From Agelas oroides (Eukaryota; Porifera; Demospongiae; Agelasida; Agelasidae): 64,000 nucleotides of DNA. Shown one piece after another: positions 1 to 14,278 of the stretch. Position 1 is the stretch's first letter. Every line of letters starts with the position of its first letter. The notes under the pieces were generated by a model. It searched no databases. It was given only the letters and a program-made list of their open reading frames with translations, and was not told where the DNA came from. Location: positions 6,185,793 to 6,249,792 of the forward strand of contig OX422202.1 in assembly GCA_949130485.1 (NCBI GenBank), in the 5' to 3' direction. The position numbers and the translations under genes were made by a program.

Positions 1-1405
1 CTCATCAGCTGCACAAAGTCTGACAGCCTATATACAATGCAGAGGATCTATATAGAAGTCTCCTGTGAAACCTAATAGGAGCTGGGCCATTATACCCCCT
101 GCTGGAAAGCTTGGAGAAGAGACAATAAATGTAGCAAGTCCATTTTTGTAGGTATTGCAATGTAATTAGCCCTATATCCAGTCAGTGAAGGTTATACATA
201 ACCAGGTATTGTTCTTTCGCAATGTTGAATGCACGTCTGAAAACAACCGGAATTGTACAGCTGGTTGTCAAGCCATTCACTAACAGTGCAGCACAGCATG
301 TGGCTGCTCAACCAGGGTATATATATGAATCCTCACTGATTTTCACAAAGACATTTTGTAAAACACCTCATGCAATGTCTTACAGCCTACAATGTAAAGG
401 ATGTGCATCTTTTGAGTCTCCTGTGAAACCAGATAGATGAGAACTGGTCCATTATCCTTGCTGGTGAGTTGTTAAGGATGCTAATGTAGCAAGCACATTT
501 TTTTGTTGGTACTGTATACGTATGCTTCCACATTGTGATATACCGGCAATTACCCAATGAAGATTACACACAACAAGGTAGTGTTCTTTCACAATGTTGA
601 ATGTGTGCTTGAAAATAGTCAGGATTTCACCTCATGCATTAATTGTGTCAAAAAGGTTGAAAGCTGAGAGCATTAATTTGCCCCGTATGCAGGTACCCAG
701 GGGCATATCTAGAATTTTTGTTATACTGAGGCAAGGAGGGCATGTGAAGCATTGCAATGTAGGTCTGGAGGCATGCCCCCCCCAAGAAAATTTTGAAATC
801 TACATGCTCTGAGATTGCTTCTGGTGGCTTCTGAGACTGGTACTACCAGGTTTCAAAAGCCAACCTGAGCTCTGTGATTTGATTTTCTACCGGCCGGCAT
901 GTACAAGTGCAGGTTTGTCTTTTTACCACTCACCATCTGTCATAGCTGTGGCGCCCACTAACAATTGGCTAAAAGCTGTGGCGCCCACTAACAATCGGCT
1001 AAAAGTACATGTGTGGTCGTTTTTCTTTGCACTAACTTTCACATGTGCTGGTAGCTATACATACAACTCGAAGTCCAAATCTTGGACCTATTGCCAGCAT
1101 GCATGTTCTTCAGATCCGTAATAATCTCTCCTCTCGCAATAGTGATACATAGCTACGTAGCTATATAGGCCTATAAACGAGGCCGACGGCTGCTTGGAAA
1201 ATAGGGAATCCCCAAACTAATTCGATTTTTATGGCTGCTGATACATTTTTATAGTAAGTGTCGAGTATTGCAACACTTCACCTCGGAGTCGGCAGCTATA
1301 CTCCCCCGTGTGCTAATAACGAAGACGCGCGAATTCCCCAGTTGCTGGCCTATCTGTGGACTGACTTGGGTTGACCGTCTATGACACTGCATTGTAGCCA
1401 CGACA
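1..1405. other. Upstream non-coding region of gene 1
   Basis: No convincing exon is visible. It holds an imperfect direct duplication (about 26-265 and 383-620; both copies contain TCCTGTGAAACC and GTGTTCTTTC/TTGTTCTTTC with CAATGTTGAATG), a fragment resembling the hAT-like MITEs (about 700-812), and two copies of a 28-base unit, GTGGCGCCCACTAACAAT..., at 947-1003. Confidence 0.5.
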
Positions 1406-2923
1406 ATGAAGAAGTTACTTTTTCAACTAATCCTGATCCTAGTGTCGTGCTATCATGTCTTGGGGCAAAATACTGCGACAACACCTGCATCGAGTCCTTC
1501 ACCAGTGTCAACGCCTGAACCTGTGCCAACGTCAACGCTAGAAGCTCCGAGATCTGCGCTACTGCCAACACCAACACCAGTATCTACCGATCGCGACGGG
1601 TGCGTGTTTGTCAACTTTTCGTGCCAAGGACTCCCCACAACAAACCAGAGCTTCTCACTCTTTGAAATTTGCGCTCCCTTGCTAAGACAAGAGATTGCTG
1701 GAACGTGCAGTTTCATCCGCATTGGAGAACTGCCTGTCGGATTTAAATGTTAGTCTTTCAATTTTCACACCTGCACAGGTATAACTAGCTACCGTGGCAT
1801 GTACCTCATGAAGCTTATAAGTTATGACATGTCACAGGTAGCCGCATTCACAGGCCCTCATCCAGCTTAAGCCTATACCCCTTCAGTTATTGAAGGATGG
1901 CAGTACTCCTTGGTGCGAGTAGACAGTACTTGAGTTAATTCATAGTTCCGTATTTTAGTTCAACGGGTGGTTCCCAGAATGTCTAATGTCAAAATGTCTA
2001 ATCCCAGAATGTCTAACACTTTGTGCAATTAACAGTAATTAGCCTTTGGAATGTCAGAGTTAACATCTTCTGACGGGTTGACAGGTCATGATAGGTTGTA
2101 GAAGTGTATTTAGGTTGACTTGCTGGCAACATGCTATCAAATATCTCAAAATGGAATTTATTACCAATCAGAAAGGTGGACAGAGTCTCTTATGGAATGG
2201 GAGCAGATTCACGCAATGGGAAATGGCACGGTCTACTGGAGGTGCTGGCACGGTCTACTGAGGCACTTTTTATTCCTTTTCATGCTTACTTTTTACTGTT
2301 AATCATATGCACACTGCACTTGTGAAAACATTCAATTAACACTTTTAGACATTCTGGGATTAGACATTTTGACATTAGACATTCTGGGATTAGACATTTT
2401 GTCATTAGACATTCTGGGAATAATTTAGTTCAACATGTTGCACGTGTACATGTCTCATGGTGTGTTATTGTGTCTCATAGAGTCTCATGGTGTCTCATAT
2501 TGTCTGATTGTGTCTTATGGTGTCTCATCGTACAGGTTTCTTATGGCATGTAGCTAAAACCTTTCAAGTAGCTCACACAGTAGCTCCATGCCTGTATAAG
2601 ATGGTGCTAACTTCAAAATTACTTGTGTGATGACTGTCTACATCTCAGTATAAATGGTAACAGTACACCATACTAAATGATGTGGTTGGCTGAGTATTTG
2701 ATTATGATGTGAATATGCTACTATACTCAGCGTGGGAGACTTAATTTGAGAATTTTTGTTTGAATTTATGCAGTGTTTATAACAATCGTATTACTTTAGT
2801 TGACGAAAATCCATTGTCTCACAGGTCCGAATATTTTTGGACTACAAACGGCTCTCCTTTGCATTCCACCAGACATTCCCCAGGGTACTGACTACTGCTT
2901 CTGTCCTGAACTACCAAGCATAA
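1406..2923 (+). other. Gene 1 exons 1-2: signal peptide, stalk and eight-Cys module
   Basis: Exon 1 encodes the signal peptide, a stalk dominated by Ser, Thr and Pro (likely O-glycosylated), then CVFVNFSC and FSLFEIC. It ends in GFK plus the first base of a Cys codon, and the donor GTTAGT completes the apparent Cys-stop. Exon 2 restores the Cys and reads [14 protein letters not shown], then YCFC. The module therefore has eight cysteines over about 80 residues and occurs at the N-terminus of all five paralogues. I do not recognise it as a named domain. Confidence 0.8.
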
Positions 2924-5900
2924 GTAAGACTTTATCAATTTGTTATTAAGTGTGCGAATGGTTGTGTGTATAGCCAATAATTTGTGGTCAGACAATTTAT
3001 GACCATCAAGTGCAGTCAAGGACAAGGGTTGGCTTGAGTGGGAGGCAGGACATGGCATCACATCATAGTGACAAACTGTACTCTATAATGACATTCCAAG
3101 GATGAGAATCACAGCTATAATAGGCCCAACAGATTTTCACCAAACCTGAAGCAGTCTGAAAGTTAGGATTCACTTTGCCTTCAAGAAACTTAATCGTTCA
3201 TGAGATGAGTGGCTTCTTATGTGCCCTTCATTCGTACCTCATATCCTCGGTTCATTCCCTCGGTTCATTCCCTTGGTTCATTCCCTTGGTTCATTCCCTC
3301 GGTTCATTCCCTCGGTTCATTCCCTTGGTTCATTCCCTCGGTTCATTCCCTTGGTTCATTCCCTCGGTTCATTCCCTTGGTTCATTCCCTTGGTTCTTGG
3401 TTCATTCCCTTGGTTCATTCCCTCGGTTCATTCCCTTGGTTCATTCCCTCGGTTCATTCCCTTGGTTCATTCCCTCGGTTTATTCCCTTGGTTCATTCCC
3501 TCGGTTCATTCCCTTGGTTCATTCCCTTGGTTCATTCCCTTGGTTCATTCCCTTGGTTCATTCCCTTGGTTCATTCCCTTGGTTCATTCCCTTGGTTCAT
3601 TCCCTTGGAATGTCACTAGAGCACATTGTACATGACATCATGTCCTGCATGGCATCCTCCTGCTAATGAACATGTGATACCTCCCTTCCTGTCTGTGAAA
3701 TAGAGCCTTTTCATCACGTGATCTTATTCCGTATACTAAATTCGACCACATCTTGGTATACAGGTATGTCAGTAGCAGTATATCTGGTATCGGTTGAAGA
3801 CTTTAGGTAATCTGTTTTATCATATCTCCTTATACACTAACATGGCAGAAAGTTCTCAAAGGTGGTGATGTCACATGAAAAAGCTCTATACTCAGCACCA
3901 TCATCTATCTCCTTTTCTATGACCTTTTTCATCACTTCTGTGTCTAACTTTGGCAACTGCTGCACCAAGGCGTCCTGTTCCTCTGAACTTTTAAACTACA
4001 AGTTCTCAAAACACCACCAACACAAATTCACGCCTAGGAACTTGCACTATCATGCAAATACATTTTTATAGTTTGACAAGTTGAGATATCGCATGTTCTT
4101 ATCAAAAATTACCTTCTGATACTTCACTGAAACCCTACACACCATAAAACCCCAACACTAGCTGAATCTCTACTGTTAGCATGTTTCCTTAAAACAAACC
4201 GCCTAGCTACAGTAGCCATTTCAGCAACCTCAGCTCTTACATACAGCTATTGTTTTGAATTCTCCCTCTCTCCCTCTGTATCGAAACCTCACAACATGCT
4301 ATGAGATAAGTATATTCATGACTGCATAATATAGTCTAATGGCCTTTGTACATGTGGAGAGACAGTGCAAAGGTCTATAATTAGTGTTAAATTTGCAGCC
4401 ATGCAAAATCTCCTTGTACGTAGTGGTAGCTACAGGAATCCATAACAGAAGCCCCAAACTCTTTATGCAAAAATCCATAATATTCTTATATTCTCTCAAC
4501 TGTTACATTCAGTTTCACTGCTTACTTTTTTGACACTTTCAGTAGTTGGTTGAGACCAGGAGTGTGGTTCTATTCCATAAGTATATAAATCCCTTATAGG
4601 CAATCAGCAGTAAATATTATTTCACAAAGCCTTTCAAGGTGCAAGCGTTTTTACACAGGTACACTAGTTTTGTGGGTTGCATGCTTGACTGAATTCCTAC
4701 TAACATGGCTGCAGTGTGGTAGCCTTAATTGTTCCAAACTTCTTGCACCCCCAACTTTCATAGCTTGCGCAGAACACCAAACCAATATGTGTATGCTACT
4801 CTGCAGCTAAGATCCTCAATTTACTAACTTGCAAAGTTCTGTTGCAGATGGCCCAAGCCATAATGCACATATGATGGCAATATAATTATAGCGTATGAGA
4901 GTTGCACAGTCTCTAAGGTGCTAATGGTAGCTTATACAAACCACTTTGGATACCTTTATGACAGAAATATCGGAAGTGCCTAACATCAGGTTCATTGGGA
5001 ATGCATCCAACATTACTGAGAATGATGGAATTCTGACTGTCTGTGCTGTTGCTGGCCAATTGGTGCAAGAATTTACTCCTGTTAATGTGGTCATTTCCAC
5101 CTCATCTGGTGTCGCAAGAGGTAAAGAATACTCTATTTCTGAATCCGCTATTCTATTTCATGCCATCTACTATCACCACAGCAATAAGTTTTTATGCTCT
5201 CCTTTTACAGCTGACGTTGACTTTGAAAACTTCAGCCAAGAGTTCTCATTTAATCAGAGCAATCAAATGCACTGTGTGAACATTACAATATTTGAGGATG
5301 GTGTTGATGAAGTGGACGAATATTTTCTTGTTGATCTTGTGCTACAATATGCACCTTTTGACATACCTCTAGACACATACAATGTCACCATCATAGATTC
5401 AAGTGAGCCACGTACCATAATAGATTCAGGGTAGCTACCATCATAGATGCATGCAACTGTTGCTGAATTGCTTGTAGCTGCATTGACAACCAGAAAAGCA
5501 GCTAACTATAATTCTAACTTGCATAAGACGCCATGCACACATGGTGCACCCTACTAGTTCTGCCAGTCAGTTAACCTAAGTACAAGGAATTTATCACAGC
5601 TAGCTGTTTACAGTAGTTTGTACTGAGTGTGGCATGAGATTTTCAGATCAATCTTTTTTATTTTTATTTTTATTTTCTGTAGACATAATTGGAGTTGGCT
5701 TTGAGCAAAGAGTGTATTTCACCACTGAAAGTGCTGGTAGTGTGAGCATTTGTGCCGTCACAAATGTAACTCTGAATGGAACCCAAGTCACCACAATTGT
5801 ACTGGAAACAGAGGATGTGACAGCACAAGGTTGGTTCATTTTGTTTCTTCACAAACAATGTCCATACCATCCCATCCTATACCTTGTACAGCCGGCTCTG

Positions 5901-8900
5901 ACTACATTGCAGTAGGCGAAGTCCGCCCTTTCCCCATCAATGGTGATGACCGTGTCTGCGTGGAGGTGTCGATTATTCAAGATGAGATTATTCAGATGGA
6001 GTACTATGAGGTGTTTCTTGTCCAAATTACAGACTCTGATGTTCCTGTCATTGTCCCTCAAGCAGTTGTTGTCATACTGGACCAAGGTTAGTTTTCCTGT
6101 GCTCAGATACACACCTACAATATAGAGCTACGCTCTCACATGTACTCAAATTATGCAGTCTTCTTGTGTGTCAACGTTTCTATGTACTCATTTTGCAGAC
6201 CAACTCTACCCATTTGGAGATGTAGTAGGTGATGCAGCCGTTCCAGCAGGAATTGTTGTCCAGCGTGATACCATTTCACCTCCACTGACACTGTCACCAA
6301 CATTTCGCTTCTTTGGAATGGATGAAGACACTATTTATGTAGGCTGATACACAAAGAGTGATGCATGACATGCTATGTTTAGCTTTTGTGACATAAGCTG
6401 TTAGTTATACAGCATTATAATTGTTACAGCAAATGTAGCATGCTACATGCATACAAGTTCATAACAATTTTATTTGCTGTTCACATCTGCAGGTGAACAC
6501 AAATGGAGTTCTTTCTTTTAACCAGCCTTTCCAAGTGCGCTTTCCAGTGGAATTCCCCTTTAATTCAATTGCAAAGATTTCTCCATACTGGGAAGATTTT
6601 GACACATCACGAAATGGACGTATCTATTATCGGAATACAACCGACATCACCCTGCTAAGGAGAGCCCAGTTCAGTTTTCGGGATATATTTCCATCTGCCA
6701 GGGACTTCTTTCCAAGTTATCTTTTCATTGCAACATGGGATGGTGCTCCAGAATTAGGTCTTACTGGTGACCCATCACTGGTAAGCTGTATATGATTAGT
6801 ACAATGATACAATCATATTCAATTTAGCAAATTATACTGACCGTAGCTTAATTTTAGCTGTCAGAAAATGTGTAATGCATATCTGCAGATTCTTGCAACC
6901 CTACAGGCATGTTTTGTGCATGCATGTGTGTGTGTGTGCATGTGTGCTTTGTGTGGGTGTGCATTTGCATGTGTGTGTGTACTGTGTGTGTGTGTGTACT
7001 GCGTGTGTGTGTGTGTACTGCGTGTGTGTGTGTGTGTGTGTGTGTGCGTGTGCTGCCAATGTAATCTCTTGCAACTTCAGATTCAAAGTCTTATAAATTA
7101 TTTTCTCTTTCATGTGCAGGACAATACATTTCAGGTAGTGATGGCAACTGACGGGGAGAGGTCATTTGTTTTCTTCACATATACTGACATCCAGTGGGGA
7201 GAAGGTGGCATTGGCTTTGATGCAGGGGATCATAGGAGGGGTTTTAACTTTATGGGCTCACGGACTGCAGCTACTCAAAATCTTGAAGAGTTTAGCAATG
7301 TGGCAGTTGAGGGAGTGTATGCTTTTCGAGTTGATCTTCAAAATATACTCAGTCCAGGAGGTTAGAGGAATGTTTAGCAGCGAACCCGGGGCTTAGCACT
7401 TCAGATTTCATTTCACAGTTTTCAGAAGAAAGGATTTCACACATGATACAGCATGTCACCATGACATCACAAGTAGATACCAGTACTGAGAGACTAAAAC
7501 AACTTGGCATCCGAGAGGACACACAGAGCTATAACAAAGCTCCCATCGTGGTGGCACCATAATGTGTGTAAAATCATTCCAGGCTTTTCTTCTCCAAAAG
7601 CTGTGAGATAAAATGTAGAAATCAGCCCTGGGTTCATGACCATGGCTATGCATTGATTTGCCATAACTTTGCAGCGCTTGTAAATAGAGCCTCTCTGCTC
7701 ACTGCATTAAAATTGTGATATTTACACTTTTGCAGATTGCAGAGGACAGGAGGGTGTGATTCGTTTGTTCAACGGGTCTTCTGTTTCGGATGGGGAGGTG
7801 GAGTACTGTCTTGATTCCACATGGACACCAGTGTGTGGTGATGACTGGGACGAGAGTGAGGCTGCTGTAGCCTGCAGGCAGCTGGGGTTGGTTGGAGAAG
7901 GTATAAAATAATGTTAAGAATTGCACAATACATATAAGTGTGCCTGTGGCTAAATATTGTTATTAATTTATGCAAAGAGTAACTATATGTATGAAGATTT
8001 ACTTTTATTTTCATAGGAGCCACGGTGTCTTTTAAAGAGATGAGACAACTGACCCATCTCAGCACAGAGTTCAACTGCACAGGCACAGAAAACAATCTCC
8101 TTGAGTGCACAGGAGGCGGCAACACAACTGTTGCTCAGTCTTTGCTGGGACTTGCTACTAACAGTTGCCGATACCTGGCGGTGGTGAACTGCGCACGTTA
8201 GTGAGCTGTACACTCTATGTTACAAAGTTACAAACTCTATATTATCGTTGAAAAATACAAGGACTAGCTAACCAGTATCTGATTATCAATTTTGAACAGG
8301 TATGGCTAAACACTAAGCATGGGGCTGAAAGCTTGCTCTAAGTGCCCATCCAAACAATTGAGAAAAGAGGCTGGTCAAACTTCAGAACTTTCTAGCAATC
8401 TTGTAGGTGGACAAATTGATTAATAACTTCTTTCACATGTGATAGCCTCATTCCAAGACTGTTAGGAAATGGAAGGAATTTGAGTATACCAAGGTATGGA
8501 TGCAAAGTAGTAGCAATAGAAGCCAAAGAGAGATAAAATACATGGTTAGAAAAGGTATCATTTAAATTCCTCCACATAGCCCAATGTTACCAAACAGATT
8601 TTTGTGGTTTTCTAGCCAAATACTACAACGCATTGCCAGCTAGCTAGCAATTCAAAGTGTTGTGTGTGTGTGTGTGTGTGTGTGTGTGCATATGCAAATT
8701 TTACTCCAAAGTAGAGAGGGAGCCTGGGTTTGTGAGATCCACACAGTTGACATCCACAAAAATCACGACTATACAGAGAGAGCCTTAACAGTTGTATTCT
8801 TGAACTTGTGCATGCACTAGTCTCCCTCTCTGACCCAAACACACCCCCAATGCAGATTGCTTTCAGTATCATGTTTTCATGTGTGATAATGGAAGCAATA

Positions 8901-10809
8901 GCTATACAAAAAAAAAAAACATCAATAAAGCCAGACAATATATATTATGTGTACTTGGCATGACTCTCGCACTCAATGCATGTTTATGTACATTATACAA
9001 TAAATGTTTTAGTCCATGATTGACAGGATATTATCTTATATCTTCTGCATAGCTGTGCAGATTGGTTTTCAGCAGAACTCCTACACTGTTTCAGAAAGGA
9101 ATGAGTCAGTCAGAGTGTGTGTTGAGATGACCACTGGGAACTACACAGTACCTGTGACCCGTGCTGTTCTATACACTGGATCAGCTGAAAGTATGTATAC
9201 TATACTGTCTCATATATACACTAGTCGTGGTGCACGATTACTCTGCATGTGCATGTGTAAAGCTGGGTTAAGCAATTGCTTTGTCAGTCAACTGAAAATT
9301 TTTAAAGAGTTAAATTCCTAACATTCACATTCACATTTCATGGAGTTACTGCATTCTAGTTAACACAGCTGAGTGTTACAACAACACACTGAGTTCTTTC
9401 ATGTAGATTATGTACTTACTGCAACACTGTACTTTCATTATCTTCCCCAACAGATGGAACAGACTACAGTATCAGTATTAATGAAAGCACCACTGAGTTT
9501 CTATTTGAGGGTACTCCACAGCAAGAGTGTATTCAGATCAACATCCTTGATGATGAGATCGTAGAGGAGAATGAATCATTCCTGGTGATAATCAACACTA
9601 CACTCACCAGCCAAACTGTCTCACTGAACCCTCAGTATGCCTTCGTGACCATCATAGATGATGACCGTAAGTATAGTGGCAATTCATGGGCACATCTCAT
9701 GTCTAAACACTGCATACTGTATGCTACCAGCTACCTGATATGTTGGTGCAGGTCCTGTGGTGCCACCTGGTGTCATTGCTGGGAGTGTGGTTGGTGCCAC
9801 AGCAGTCCTACTGTGTGTTGGAGGCATCATATTTGCATACCTCTTCTACAGAAGAAGGAAGCACATTATCAGAACCCAAAAGATGCGGTATGGTTGTTAA
9901 CTTAACAAATTAGATGTTTAACACTGTCCCTACAATTCCCAAACCCAGTGCCTGAAAACAAGGCTAACACATACTCATTTGACTAAATTGACTCAAGTGC
10001 TTATCGTGAATATTGACATCATGCAAGAAGACATGCATGATGATTTTGAACACACTTAACTGCCTAGTGTAAATTTACAGTAGCTTTGAAGACATAAGAC
10101 TTAGCCTCAGTCTCAGGTTTTCCAAGGTAGAGCCTGAGGCTGAGGTGATGTAAGACTTACAAAAAGGTACAATTCAATCGTCTCACTAATACACTGAATT
10201 GATGACACATCCGTCATAGTGTAAGTGATCAGTGGCTGCACTGGTCATTTTACTGCACTTATCTCACCTACTGCAAATGATCATTGCTCATTTTGCTGTA
10301 TTTATCTCCATCTCCCACTCTACATGCTCATTTGGTCATTGACAGTGAAATGGAACTACTCAGGGAGCAGCTTAAAAAAGGAAATACTTATATAAGTAAG
10401 TCATATCTTATTTTCATATGCTGAAAGTGAGGGAGCATGTGAAAATGCAAATGTGAGAGCCCTTATTTCATGGGTCAGCTAGCGAATTTTCACATGCCAC
10501 AGGTGAGAGAGCATGCATGTCATGATAATAAATAAAGTGAATAACATGCATGCAATCTGATTCTAAAGTGAATGCAGTAAGAAATCCTCAACCCTCATGA
10601 TTATTACTCTGCATCTCTGTTCACCTCCCAAGCTCATGGAGGGATGGTGGTCAGTAACCCTCTTGTCAAGGATGTACCAAAGGACATAATCATCTCAAGT
10701 TTATCCCTCCGTCTGCTGGATCCAGTTGGACAAGGTATAGTCCTGGAAGTATGCAATCAGTCAAGCTCCTCTTGTCAGAGTAGCATCTTAAGTCTACTCT
10801 CTTGCTGGA

Positions 10810-10842
<33 letters not shown>

Positions 10843-12078
10843 GTAGCGCCACGGCTGCTTAGCAGCCGTAGGGGAGGGGGGTTTTCCCCCTCCCGCGTGA
10901 AGCGCGGTAGCTCAGAGAGTGTACCGTACTTGAAAAGCTCAGAATGGCCTAGCTGAGCTAGCCTCGAACCCAGGCTTTCCGTTCCGGATTTTGTCTTTCT
11001 CCAAAGCTGCGAGACAAAATCCGGAACGGAAAGCCTGGGTTCGAGGCTATAGCTGAGCATGCACAGTGACACTGGTAATTAAGATACTTCACACTTCTTT
11101 CATTCATAACCTGGTAACGTTACAAGGCGTGTACTTTTTACCTCCTGTCACTTGCTGTCTTCTTTTTTGGCTGCAGATAAGTGTCAAGCATTCTCTATTC
11201 AGCCATAGTTTGCACCACGTGGTCGCGTAAGCGCGTGCATGTCGTATGCGGCCGCAGCTCAAAAATGCGTGTGCCCCCCCACCCCCCCCCCCCCACCTGT
11301 TATCTCAAGTTATGAAAGGGTTACATGAGACAACAGTTAAGTTTATAACTTGATTTGTGTGACTACATAAATAGTATTGCTTATGCTTTTTTATGTCTTG
11401 AGTAGCATGTTTGAGAAGTAGCTTTTGAGATCGCTATAATTATCTGCTATGTGGATCTACTTTTAGGTGAATTTGGGATTGTCTACAAGGCGCACTATGT
11501 GAAAACTATGCAAGCAATGCCTACATTTGTGGCAGTGAAGACCCTGAAAGGTAAGCATTTTTCTAATGTGATAACATGCACTCTTGACCAAATAGTAAAT
11601 TCCTTAAGATGTGAGGAATGTAGCCAAATAGGTCTTCTGAACCAAGAGACTAAAAAATTAAAATACAAGTTCATGGAAATGGCATTTCTTGGGCTTGTCA
11701 CTTGTGAAACTGAGTATGATTACCAGTAGCTGCTTTTCTTTTTGTGTACTATTTGACTTGATTGAATTTAAACATTTTGACAGAAAAATTATGAGTAGTA
11801 TAGAACTCACATACATGGCCAGTATCCACTAAGGGAGAAATGTTTTTCCCAACAAACAAGAGCTATTTTCACAATAGGCCACCATGTAGCATTACATCAT
11901 TCATACTAAGTCTTGCCACTCCACTATCATTAATTACTAGAAACAGGGGGACAGGGACAGTGACAGGGACAAGTATAGGGGGGCAAGGACAGGGATAGTG
12001 ACAGTGACAGGGACGGGAACAGGAGGACAAAGACAGGGACAGGGGGGCAGGGACAGGGAGATGGTGACAGGGACAGGA

Positions 12079-12113
<35 letters not shown>

Positions 12114-14238
12114 AGGACAGGGGATGGGGATAGGGGGACAGGGACAGGGGACGGGGATAGGGGGACAGGGACAGGGACAAGGACAGGAGACGGGGATGGG
12201 GGACAGGGATAGAGACAGGGTGACAGGGACAGGGTGACAGGGACAGGGACAGGGGCATGGACAGTGACATGGAGACAGGGACAGGGGGGAAGGGACAGAG
12301 ACAGGGACAGGGACAGTGACAGGGACAAGGACAGGTGGACAGGGTGACAGGGACAGGGACAGGGACATGGGCAGTGACAGGGACAAGTATAGGGGGACAG
12401 GGATTGTGACAGGGATAGAAACAGGAGGACAAAGACAGGGACAAGGTCAGGGGAATAGGGATGGACAGGGTGACAGGGACAAGGACAGGGGGAGAGGGAC
12501 AGGGGCAGAGATAGGGACAGGGGGCAGGGACAAGGACAGGAAGACAGGGAGACAGGGACAGGGACAAGGACAGGGAACAGGGTCAGGGGGACAGGGTCAG
12601 CAGTGGCAGATCTAGAAATTTAGAAAGGGGAGTTCAGTCACCGGCGCGCGAAGCGCGGCGGAAATTTTTGGGTTACCACGCCCACTTTCGGTCACGTGAA
12701 CGCATTCATAGCTGGAAGGCCGAACCGAGGGGTCCGTCACAAAAGAAATCTCGTACACTGTCCGACAGTGTTGTTTTAGTTAACTATAACTTTAACTAAA
12801 TACATTTTAGTATGGCCTTTTTAAGTAAGGAACTGATACGTGAGTGTGTAACTGTGCCTGGTTGTTGTTGCTGCATGCCACTGCTGCATAATCATTTGAT
12901 GGACTCGTGCAGTTATGTACGCAAAATACATTACTAGCCGCCAAACCCCTGCACCCCCCTTACCCCCCCTAAATCCGCCACTGGTCAGGGGGACAGGGAT
13001 ATAGGGACAGGAGGACAGGGACAGGGAAAGGGGCAGGGACAGGGACAGGGACAGTGGGACAGGGACAGTGGGACAGGGGGACAGGGACAGGGAAAGGGAC
13101 AGGGACTGGGACAGAGACAGGGGGACAGGAACAGAGACAGGGGGACAGTGGCATGGACAAGGATAGGGGGACAGGGACAACGACAAGGACAGGAACAGGG
13201 GGACAGGGACAGTGACAGGAGGACAAAGACAGGGACAGGGGGATAGGGACAGGGATAGGGACAGGTGCAGGGACAGTGGGACAGGGGAACGGGTTCAGGG
13301 ACAGAGACAGGGGGACAGGGACAAGGATAAGGACAAGAAAAGGGGGACAGGGATAGGGACATGGACAGGGACAGAGACAAGGACAGGGAGAGAGGGACAG
13401 GGGGTAGGGACAGAGGGATAGGGACAGAGACAGGGGGACAGGGACAGAGACAGGGGGACAGGGTCATGGACAGTGACAGAAACAAGGATGGGGGACAGGG
13501 ACAGGGACAGAGACAGGGGGACAGTGACAGGAACTGTGACAGGGACAAGGATAGGGGGACAGGGACAAGGACAAGGACAAAAAAGGGGACAGGGATAGGG
13601 ACAGGAGGACAAAGACAGGGACAGGGGGATAGGGACAGGGACAGGGACAAGGACAGGGGGATAGGGACAGGTGCAGGGACAGTGGGACAGGGGAACAGGT
13701 TCAGGGACAGGGACAGTGACAGGAACAAGGATAGGGGGACAGGGACAGGGACAAGGACAGGGGGAGAGGGACAGGTACAGAGACAGGGATAGGGATAGGG
13801 ACATGGACAGGGACAGAGACAAGGACAGGGAGAGAGGGACAGGACAGGGGGATAGGGACAGGGGGATAGGGACAGGGGGACAGAGACAAGGACAGTGGGA
13901 CAGGGGGACAGAGACAGGGACAAGGACAGGGACAGAGGGATAGGGACAGGGATAGGGACATGGACTGTGACAGGGACAAGGATAGGGGGACAGGGAGAGA
14001 GACAGGGGGACAGGGACAGGGACATGGACAGTGACACGGACAAGGACAGGGGAACAGGGACTGGGACAGGGGGACAGTGACAGGGACAAGGACAGGGGAA
14101 CAGGAACTGGGACAGGGGGACAGGGACAGTGACAGGGACAAGGACAGGGGGACAGGGACAGTGACAGGGACAAGGACAGGGGGACATGCAGGGACAGGGG
14201 GACAGGGACAGAGACAGGGACAAGGACAGGAGGACAAA

Positions 14239-14278
<40 letters not shown>

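Noticed and set aside
3175..3666. Three overlapping open frames encoding [15 protein letters not shown] repeats
   Set aside because: A 13-bp tandem repeat keeps all three frames open; it lies in gene 1 intron 2 between supported exons.
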